Shown one piece after another: positions 6,570 to 12,061 of a stretch of 12,061 bases of DNA. The notes below the pieces were generated by a model. The model searched no databases. It saw only the letters and a program-made list of their open reading frames with translations, and had not been told where the DNA came from. Every line of letters starts with the position of its first letter. Within the stretch, counting starts at the first letter, position 1. The translations under genes were made by a program, and so were the position numbers. Origin of the DNA: Chthoniobacterales bacterium (GTDB lineage: Bacteria > Verrucomicrobiota > Verrucomicrobiia > Chthoniobacterales > UBA10450); the NCBI GenBank assembly GCA_013694945.1, contig JACDBM010000017.1, forward strand, positions 1-12,061, in the 5' to 3' direction.

Positions 6570-7942
6570 GCGTTCTGACGGAAGCCTTTAACCAAATGCT
6601 GGCGCAAATCCAAACGCAGGATAGCGCCTTGCAGGGTGCGCAACGGAAATTGCAGGAACAAGTCAATGCACTCCAGCGCGAGATCGCGGAGCGGAAACGC
6701 GCGGAAGCGGCGCATGCACGTCTCACGGCCATTCTCGAAGCGACGCCGGACATCGTGATGAGCGCAGCTCCGAGCGGGAATGCGTTTTATCTAAACCGCG
6801 CGGCGCACCAGGTTCTCGGCCTGGCTGAAGACAAGGACATTAGCAGATTGAAAACCTTGGATTTTCATCCCGATTGGGCGCGCGAGATCATCTCCAACGA
6901 GGGGTTACCGGCTGCCTTGCATAATGGATCGTGGGCCGGCGAGACAGCCATCCTCAACAAAAAGGGTGAGGAGATTCACGTTTCGCAGGTGCTTATCGCA
7001 CATAAGAACGCTGACGGGGAAGTGGAATATCTCTCCACCGTCATGCGCGATATGACCGAGCGGCGGCAGGCTGAGGAAGCGTTACGCATTTCTCAGCAGA
7101 AATTGCTCGAAACCTCACGCCTCGCGGGCATGGCCGAAGTAGCCACAGGCGTCCTGCACAACGTCGGGAACGTCTTGAATAGCGTGAACGTCTCCGCCGG
7201 CCTGGTGGTGGAAAAGCTACGCCGATCCAAGGCTCCCAAGCTAGCGAAGGCTGCGGCACTTCTCACAAAGCAGAACGGAAACCTCGGAGAATATCTCACC
7301 AAGGACGTCAACGGACAGAAGTTGCCAGGTTATCTGGCTAAGCTCGGTCAGTTCTTTGTCGCGGAAAATGCCGAGCTTCTTCAGGAAGTTGATCAACTCG
7401 GGCGCAACATTGAGCACATCAAAGAGGTCGTGGCGATGCAGCAAAGCTACGCCAAGGTGAGCGGGGTCTTCGAAAATCTGCCCGCGCACCGTCTGGTCGA
7501 GGATGCAATCGCCATGAATATTGGGGCTTTTGAACGCCACGGTGTTGTCGTCGATCGACAGTTTTCACCCGTGCCGCTCGTGCGGGTGGACCGACACAAG
7601 GTGCTGCAAATCATTATCAACCTTCTTCGCAACGCCAAGTACGCGCTCGATGAAGTGAAACGCACCGACAAGCGCGTGACGATTTGTATCCTCGCAGTCA
7701 ACGAGCGCACTGTGCACATCGTTGTCGCCGACAACGGAATCGGCATCTCTCCGGAAAATCTCACCCGCATTTTCGCGCACGGATTTACGACGAGAGAAGA
7801 GGGACACGGGTTCGGATTGCACAGCGGCGCGCTGGCGGCGCGTGCGATGGGCGGCTCGCTTTCCGTGGCGAGCCCTGGGACGGGACTTGGCGCTACTTTC
7901 ACTCTCGAGCTTCCAGTCGCATCCGGCACCCCGAACATATGA
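6551..7942 (+). CDS. C-terminal part of the sensor histidine kinase: HAMP, PAS, HisKA-like and HATPase domains
   Basis: This fragment carries the transmitter half of the kinase begun at 5922. The nominal start is a GTG at 6551, but coding similarity extends upstream in this frame to about 6473, so that GTG is probably not a true start. Numbering from it: the HAMP end (DEVGVLTEAFNQML) lies at 4-17, a coiled coil at ~20-55 (QRKLQEQVNALQREIAERKR), PAS at ~57-175, then the phospho-acceptor box GMAEVATGVLHNVGNVLNS with His203. The box has His-Asn rather than His-Glu and matches a recognised kinase subgroup with a long helical region before the ATPase domain. ATP-binding motifs are complete: N box NLLRNAKYAL (Asn361), G1 DNGIGI (394), F box FAHGFTTR, and G2 GHGFG (418-422). 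The stop overlaps the next gene's start as ATGA, so translation of the two is likely coupled. Confidence 0.85.
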   Translation: MCGDEVGVLTEAFNQMLAQIQTQDSALQGAQRKLQEQVNALQREIAERKRAEAAHARLTAILEATPDIVMSAAPSGNAFYLNRAAHQVLGLAEDKDISRLKTLDFHPDWAREIISNEGLPAALHNGSWAGETAILNKKGEEIHVSQVLIAHKNADGEVEYLSTVMRDMTERRQAEEALRISQQKLLETSRLAGMAEVATGVLHNVGNVLNSVNVSAGLVVEKLRRSKAPKLAKAAALLTKQNGNLGEYLTKDVNGQKLPGYLAKLGQFFVAENAELLQEVDQLGRNIEHIKEVVAMQQSYAKVSGVFENLPAHRLVEDAIAMNIGAFERHGVVVDRQFSPVPLVRVDRHKVLQIIINLLRNAKYALDEVKRTDKRVTICILAVNERTVHIVVADNGIGISPENLTRIFAHGFTTREEGHGFGLHSGALAARAMGGSLSVASPGTGLGATFTLELPVASGTPNI

Positions 7943-10128
7943 GCACTACACCCTTAACTTTGCAGTCGAAGAACGACCGCATTCTCATCATCGACGACAA
8001 TCCGTCGATTCACGAAGACTTCCGAAAAATCCTGGGCCCTGCCGACGTGAAACTTGCGGCCGAACTCGACGCCGATGAGGCGGCGCTCTTCGGGGAAACG
8101 GGCGATTCTTCACGGCCCTGGAGCTTCCAGATTGACTCTGCCTTTCAGGGTCAGGAGGGATTGGAAAAGGTGCGAACCGCCTTTGCGGAGGGTGAGCCGT
8201 ACGCAGTTGCGTTCGTCGATGTGCGCATGCCGCCGGGATGGGACGGGATCGAGACGATCTCCCGCATATGGAAAGAATTCCCCGATCTGCAGATCGTTAT
8301 CTGCACGGCCTATTCCGATTACTCCTGGGATGAGATCGCCAAGTCCGTCGGCAACACAGACCAGATGCTTGTGCTCAAGAAGCCTTTCGACAATGTCGAG
8401 GTCCTGCAAATGGCGCACGCGCTCGCCAAGAAATGGCAGCTCACTCAGATCGCGCGCCGGCAAATGGAGGAACTCGATGCGCTGGTAAATCAACGCACCG
8501 TGGAGTTGCGCACCGCCAATGCCCGGCTCACGGGCGAAGTGGCGGAGCGCACCGCTGCCGAAGAGGCGCTGCGCAAATCCGAGGAACGCTTCTCCAAAGC
8601 TTTTCACAGCAGTCCAATTCCCATGGTTATTCAGCAGCTCGATGGGAAGGGCTGTCTCGACGCCAATGTGAGCTTCCTCGAATTACTGAGTGCCGAACGT
8701 GACGCGGTGCTCGCAGGCACGACCATATGGTGGGCGGATGACGCCACTGCCGCCGCGCTTCGCGAGAAGCTCGCTGCTCGGCACGTGGTTCGCAATTTGA
8801 CGACGGCGATTCGCACCGCCGAGGGCGAGGACCGCGAAGTTCTTGTCGCGGCGGAAAATCTCGAGCTCGGCAGCATTCCTTACCACCTCCTCATCCTGCA
8901 GGACATTACCGACCGAATGCGGCTGGAAAACGAACTCCGCCAGGCGCAGAAGATGGAGGCGGTAGGTCGTCTGGCCGCGGGCGTGGCGCACGATTTCAAC
9001 AACATTCTTACCGTGATCCTGGGCAATACGTCGATGCAGCTACGTAACCCGCACCTCGACGAGAAGCTCAGTGCTTCTTTGCAACAGGTCGAGCGCGCCG
9101 CGGAACGCGCTACTGCGCTGACACGCCAGTTGCTCGCTTACAGCCGCAAACAGATCATCCAGCGCCGATCACTTGCGCTCAACGATGTGGTTGAGCAGAC
9201 GGTGGCGATGTTCCGCCGGATTATCGGCGAACACATCGCGCTCGACATGCAGCTTACGCCTGATCTGCCGCCGATTTTCGCCGATTCCAGCAGTGTCGAT
9301 CAAGTCATCATGAACCTTGCCCTGAACGCGCGGGATGCGATGCCTGACGGCGGCAAACTGACCTTGGCGACTGTTCAGGTCGACTTTGATGAGACCACGC
9401 GTGCGGGCAATCCCGAGGCACAGTTGGGACCTCACATTTGTCTGGCGGTGAAAGATACCGGCTACGGGATGGACGCCGCTACCGTCGCTCGTATCTTTGA
9501 ACCGTTCTTCACGACCAAGGGCCCCGGCGAAGGGACCGGCATGGGACTGGCCACCGTTTATGGCGTGCTGAAGCAACACGGTGGCTGGGTTGAAGTCGAA
9601 AGCGCGCCCCGGCGTGGCACTACCGTCCGTGTATTCTTCCCGCTCAGCCCAGAGGGAGCAGCGGCAGAGCCCCGCACTGCCGAGAGACTGCCGGCCCAGT
9701 GCGCGCCGACCAATGCCATTACTATCCTCGTGGTAGAAGACGAAGAAATGTTACGGGAATTCGTGAGCGAAGCGCTCGGCGCTTTAGGTTATCGGGTGCT
9801 CTCCGCAGCGAATGGCCGCGCGGCACTCGAGGTTTGGGCCGAGCATCAGAATGAAATCGATCTGCTGCTCACCGATGTTGTCATGCCTGAGTCCATCTCT
9901 GGTCGGGAACTGGCTCATACCCTTGTGATGGATAAGCCGGACCTCAAAGTCATTTTTACCAGCGGCTACAGCGCTGAATTAATCGGCACAGACTTCGAGC
10001 AGGAAAAACGACACGCGTTTCTTGCCAAGCCATATCTTCCCGACCGGCTTGCGCAAACCGTCGCAGCCCATCTCCAGTCTCAACCTGCCATGACAGCCAG
10101 TCACACGCCGGTTCTTGCCACTGCCTAA
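7939..10128 (+). CDS. Hybrid histidine kinase: REC-PAS-HisKA-HATPase-REC
   Basis: This is a soluble phosphorelay protein of 729 residues with no membrane segment. The first receiver domain has the acid pair Asp19-Asp20 (ILIIDDNPSIHEDF), phospho-acceptor Asp94 (FVDVRMPPGWDG) and Lys148 (LKKPFD); about 30 extra residues lie between the acid pair and the acceptor. A coiled coil (~165-210) and a PAS domain (~210-330) follow. The HisKA box is GRLAAGVAHDFNNIL with His351. HATPase motifs are NLALNARDAM (Asn463), DTGYGM (506-511), FEPFFTTK, and GTGMG (532-536). The second receiver has Glu600-Asp601, acceptor Asp646 (LLLTDVVMP) and Lys697 (LAKPY). All catalytic residues are present. I chose ATG 7939 because it overlaps the upstream kinase stop by 4 bases and begins just before the receiver; the frame stays open 85 codons further up, but that part overlaps the kinase domain of the upstream gene. 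No output domain is present, so a separate effector must exist. Confidence 0.92.
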   Translation: MSTTPLTLQSKNDRILIIDDNPSIHEDFRKILGPADVKLAAELDADEAALFGETGDSSRPWSFQIDSAFQGQEGLEKVRTAFAEGEPYAVAFVDVRMPPGWDGIETISRIWKEFPDLQIVICTAYSDYSWDEIAKSVGNTDQMLVLKKPFDNVEVLQMAHALAKKWQLTQIARRQMEELDALVNQRTVELRTANARLTGEVAERTAAEEALRKSEERFSKAFHSSPIPMVIQQLDGKGCLDANVSFLELLSAERDAVLAGTTIWWADDATAAALREKLAARHVVRNLTTAIRTAEGEDREVLVAAENLELGSIPYHLLILQDITDRMRLENELRQAQKMEAVGRLAAGVAHDFNNILTVILGNTSMQLRNPHLDEKLSASLQQVERAAERATALTRQLLAYSRKQIIQRRSLALNDVVEQTVAMFRRIIGEHIALDMQLTPDLPPIFADSSSVDQVIMNLALNARDAMPDGGKLTLATVQVDFDETTRAGNPEAQLGPHICLAVKDTGYGMDAATVARIFEPFFTTKGPGEGTGMGLATVYGVLKQHGGWVEVESAPRRGTTVRVFFPLSPEGAAAEPRTAERLPAQCAPTNAITILVVEDEEMLREFVSEALGALGYRVLSAANGRAALEVWAEHQNEIDLLLTDVVMPESISGRELAHTLVMDKPDLKVIFTSGYSAELIGTDFEQEKRHAFLAKPYLPDRLAQTVAAHLQSQPAMTASHTPVLATA

Positions 10129-10235
10129 AAAGGCTAAGTAGTTCCCGGGTAGAGCGACTCAATGGTAACGCTCGGCCCTTGAAGCCTGAACAATAAGCGA
10201 CTCTCAAGAAGAGGAGCGCCGCATTGAGTTGCGCG

Positions 10236-10253
10236 ATGCAAAGGCGCTTGCAT
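10236..10253 (+). promoter_or_regulatory. Small perfect hairpin in the leader of the antiporter gene
   Basis: ATGCAA and TTGCAT form a 6-bp perfect stem around the 6-base loop AGGCGC, ending 13 bases before the start codon of the downstream antiporter gene. There is no ribosome binding site between stem and start; a purine-rich AGAGGAG lies further up at about 10210-10216. It could affect translation or be a binding site for a dimeric protein. It is short enough to be chance. Confidence 0.25.
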
Positions 10254-10266
10254 AAGCTCCTCGCCT

Positions 10267-11418
10267 ATGCCGGAGACCGCCGCATCTGCTGCACCGCCTC
10301 AGAGAGGCTTCGCCGAATTCTTTCGCTCGGAGTACCCGCTGCTGGTCGGGCTCGGGAGTGCTGCAATCTTCCTCGCGAAGGGAAGCTGGGTCACGGACAA
10401 TGCCGCTCGTCCGGTTGTGCTCGCGGTCACGTTTATCTGGCTGTTCGGGACCGTTCTCTGGTCGGCGATTTCGGTCGTGCGTCACGCTGACTGTCTCGCT
10501 GTCAGGTGCGGCGAGCCTTACGGAACGCTGATTCTCACACTTTCAGCCATCTCGATTGAGGTGGTGATGATATCTGCCGCGATGTTACATGGCGCGAACA
10601 ATCCGACGCTCGCGCGAGACATGATGTTCGCGGTCGTCATGATCGCGCTTAACGGTCTCGTGGGACTGTCGCTACTGCTGGGCGGACTTCGCCACCATGA
10701 GCAGCATTACAATCTGCAGGGCACGAGTGCTTATCTGAACACCACCATGACGCTGGCCGTGCTCGGTCTGGTCTTACCCAACTTCACTACTTCCATGTCG
10801 GGTCCGAGCTTCTCGCCGGTGCAGGAAATCTTCCTCGTGATCACTTCATTAAGTCTCTACGCGATTTTTCTGCTCATCCAGACGAAGCGGCACAGCGCGT
10901 ATTTCGTGGAAGCTGATAGCGGAGCGCCAAAGGCGGATAATGGTCACGATCATAGCCTGTCGATGCGCTCCACCACATTTCACGTGGTGATGTTGTTTCT
11001 CTATCTGATCGCGGTCGTGGTGCTGGCCGAAAAGTTTGCTGTTCCATTGGACAATGCAGTCGAGCGCTTTGGGATGCCGCAGGCGTTTGCCGGAGCGATC
11101 GTCGCCGCACTGGTGCTCGCCCCGGAAGCATTAGGCGGCATCAAGGCCGCTGTGCGAAATCAATTACAACGGTCAGTCAATATTCTGCAGGGATCCGTTC
11201 TCGCGTCTATCGGACTGACTATCCCGGCTGTGCTAACCATCGGAATGGTGACGCATCGACCGGTCACACTTGGGATGGAAGGCGGCAATCTTCCACTGCT
11301 TCTGCTCACGCTGGCAGTTAGCGTGGTGACTTTCGCGGGCGGCAAAACTAGCATCCTGCACGGATGTATTCATCTACTGCTCTTCGCGGTATTTTTGCTG
11401 CTGATCTTCTCTCCGTGA
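10267..11418 (+). CDS. chaA: ChaA-type calcium/proton (sodium/proton) antiporter, CaCA superfamily
   Basis: ChaA exchanges cytoplasmic Ca2+ (and Na+/K+ in E. coli) for protons at the inner membrane. The product is 383 residues, close to the usual ~370, and very hydrophobic, with about ten membrane segments. Both inverted alpha repeats are visible. The first is GEPYGTLILTLSAISIEVVMI, with Glu83 and Glu98, followed by NPTLARDMMFAVVMIALNGLVG. The second is LAPEALGGIKAAVRNQLQRS, with Glu287, then NILQGSVLASIGLTIPAVL. The loop between the halves (~residues 210-235) is hydrophilic and His/Asp-rich (ADNGHDHS), a position where related exchangers have acidic regulatory loops. The ATG at 10267 is the first possible start after an in-frame TGA at 10225 and gives a short hydrophilic N-terminus before the first helix. 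No Shine-Dalgarno sequence is seen. It probably has its own promoter, being 138 bases from the hybrid kinase. Exact ion preference cannot be read from sequence. Confidence 0.9.
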   Translation: MPETAASAAPPQRGFAEFFRSEYPLLVGLGSAAIFLAKGSWVTDNAARPVVLAVTFIWLFGTVLWSAISVVRHADCLAVRCGEPYGTLILTLSAISIEVVMISAAMLHGANNPTLARDMMFAVVMIALNGLVGLSLLLGGLRHHEQHYNLQGTSAYLNTTMTLAVLGLVLPNFTTSMSGPSFSPVQEIFLVITSLSLYAIFLLIQTKRHSAYFVEADSGAPKADNGHDHSLSMRSTTFHVVMLFLYLIAVVVLAEKFAVPLDNAVERFGMPQAFAGAIVAALVLAPEALGGIKAAVRNQLQRSVNILQGSVLASIGLTIPAVLTIGMVTHRPVTLGMEGGNLPLLLLTLAVSVVTFAGGKTSILHGCIHLLLFAVFLLLIFSP

Positions 11419-11480
11419 GTTTTCGTCCCTACTCGGCCGCTCGGCAGTGCGCTTCCAAACCGCAGTGGGCGCTCCCAATC

Positions 11481-11957
11481 TCACGACCCCGTCTTGTTCG
11501 TCTCGCGTCGTTCGATCACGGCGTCGACTGAAAGCCGGCCCGCTCCGTTGAACAGAAAGAAGAGGCCGGCTGCGATCATCATGAGCGCCGGGAACATGCG
11601 TGGAAATGGATCGCTGAGATGCGCGATCGCGACAGCGCAAATGAAGTTAACGATGAAGACGAGCGACGTCAGGCGGATCCAGGCACCGAGTAGAATCGAG
11701 ACGCCGCAGATAAACTGTGCGTAGACAGAGAGGTGCGCCGCGGCCGCGGCCGACGGGACACCGCGAGCGTCGAGGAATTTCTCGAATTCCTGCATGCGTT
11801 CGGAGCTGAGGATGTTGTCCTGCACGCCGTAGATGATAAATGTGCCAATCAGCAGCCGCAGAAAGACCGCCCCGTAATCGCAGTGACGTTTGAAGAACTC
11901 GAAGCGCAAAAGCCGGAGGATCATCGCGCGTGATGTTAACGCAAGCGCAGGTTTCAT
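11481..11957 (-). CDS. DoxX-family integral membrane protein
   Basis: The product has 158 residues and four predicted membrane helices, the usual DoxX layout. The helices are at about residues 29-45 (VFLRLLIGTFIIYGV), 75-92 (HLSVYAQFICGVSILLGAW), 94-112 (RLTSLVFIVNFICAVAIA) and 120-138 (MFPALMMIAAGLFFLFNGAG). The segment between helices 1 and 2 has the family-like pattern in which a small hydrophilic loop ends in ARGVPSAAA, and helix 2 is followed by GAWIRLTSL, matching the DoxX G-x-x-x-R pattern. Family members include subunits of quinone oxidoreductases and proteins of unknown role, so no reaction is assigned. ATG 11957 was chosen; an internal ATG at 11924 would remove 11 residues and is possible. 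It converges on the antiporter gene with a 62-base gap in which I see no strong terminator. Confidence 0.82.
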   Translation of the reverse strand: MKPALALTSRAMILRLLRFEFFKRHCDYGAVFLRLLIGTFIIYGVQDNILSSERMQEFEKFLDARGVPSAAAAAHLSVYAQFICGVSILLGAWIRLTSLVFIVNFICAVAIAHLSDPFPRMFPALMMIAAGLFFLFNGAGRLSVDAVIERRETNKTGS

Positions 11958-12061
11958 GTTGTTTATGATGCCTCGGGCGTGCTGACAATCAGGAAAGCAA
12001 CTGTTGCCATGGCTGTGCGCTCACCGCACGTCGGCTAAGAAGGGTAGGGTGGAGACGCTCT

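Noticed and set aside
7684..7938. 85-codon upstream extension of the hybrid kinase frame
   Set aside because: It overlaps the conserved ATPase domain of the upstream kinase in another frame, its translation is Arg/His-rich and low in recognisable content, and the ATG at 7939 sits at an ATGA overlap just before the receiver domain.
11419..11480. Bidirectional terminator between chaA and the DoxX gene
   Set aside because: The only stem found is TGGG-CGCT-CCCA (11466-11477), four base pairs with no T-tract.
11958..12061. Promoter or gene start in the last 104 bases
   Set aside because: On the minus strand a TTGTCA with 17-base spacing to TAAACA lies just before the DoxX start, but the -10 match is poor and it would leave almost no leader. 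No open frame with support is present.

Overview
The window looks like chromosomal DNA of a Gram-negative bacterium of moderately high GC, most likely a member of the Verrucomicrobiota (a Chthoniobacterales/Spartobacteria-like soil lineage is my best guess). The reasons are the wording of the ATP synthase beta subunit (DELSPED in place of the usual DELSEED), a lipid A gene of the LpxI type directly behind atpC, a TolB-like/TPR protein of a type common in Verrucomicrobiota and Acidobacteriota, and CHASE8-type sensor kinases. The taxonomic call is inference from remembered family features, not from a search.

Layout. (1) Bases 1-2742 hold the 3' end of an F1Fo ATP synthase operon: atpG (5' end cut off by the window edge), atpD and atpC. 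The 88-base atpD-atpC gap carries a short tandem heptamer array and is fully open in the atpD frame. (2) lpxI (2754-3581) follows atpC after 11 bases and is probably in the same transcript. (3) On the minus strand, converging on lpxI, is a membrane-anchored TolB-like/TPR protein (3674-5593). (4) A 328-base divergent intergenic region (5594-5921) separates it from a plus-strand two-component module. The module consists of a CHASE8-HAMP-PAS-histidine kinase, broken in this sequence by a one-base frameshift at about 6473, and a REC-PAS-HisKA-HATPase-REC hybrid kinase that overlaps it by 4 bases. (5) A ChaA-type calcium/proton (or sodium/proton) antiporter follows at 10267-11418. (6) Converging on it is a minus-strand DoxX-family membrane protein (11481-11957). 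The last ~100 bases hold no gene I can support.

How the genes work together. The ATP synthase genes make the rotary catalytic head (gamma shaft, beta catalytic subunit, epsilon regulator). LpxI makes lipid X for lipid A and shows that the cell has a lipopolysaccharide-type outer membrane. The kinase pair is best read as one phosphorelay, with a membrane sensor and a soluble hybrid kinase carrying receiver domains at both ends. Its output is not encoded here, since no DNA-binding effector domain is present. The TolB/TPR protein, antiporter and DoxX protein are single genes with no clear functional link to the relay beyond being adjacent.

I see no rRNA, tRNA, CRISPR array, transposase or prophage gene. 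The region is mostly ordinary core genome. The observations most worth a second look are the heptamer array in the atp operon, the kinase frameshift and the architecture of the two-kinase module.
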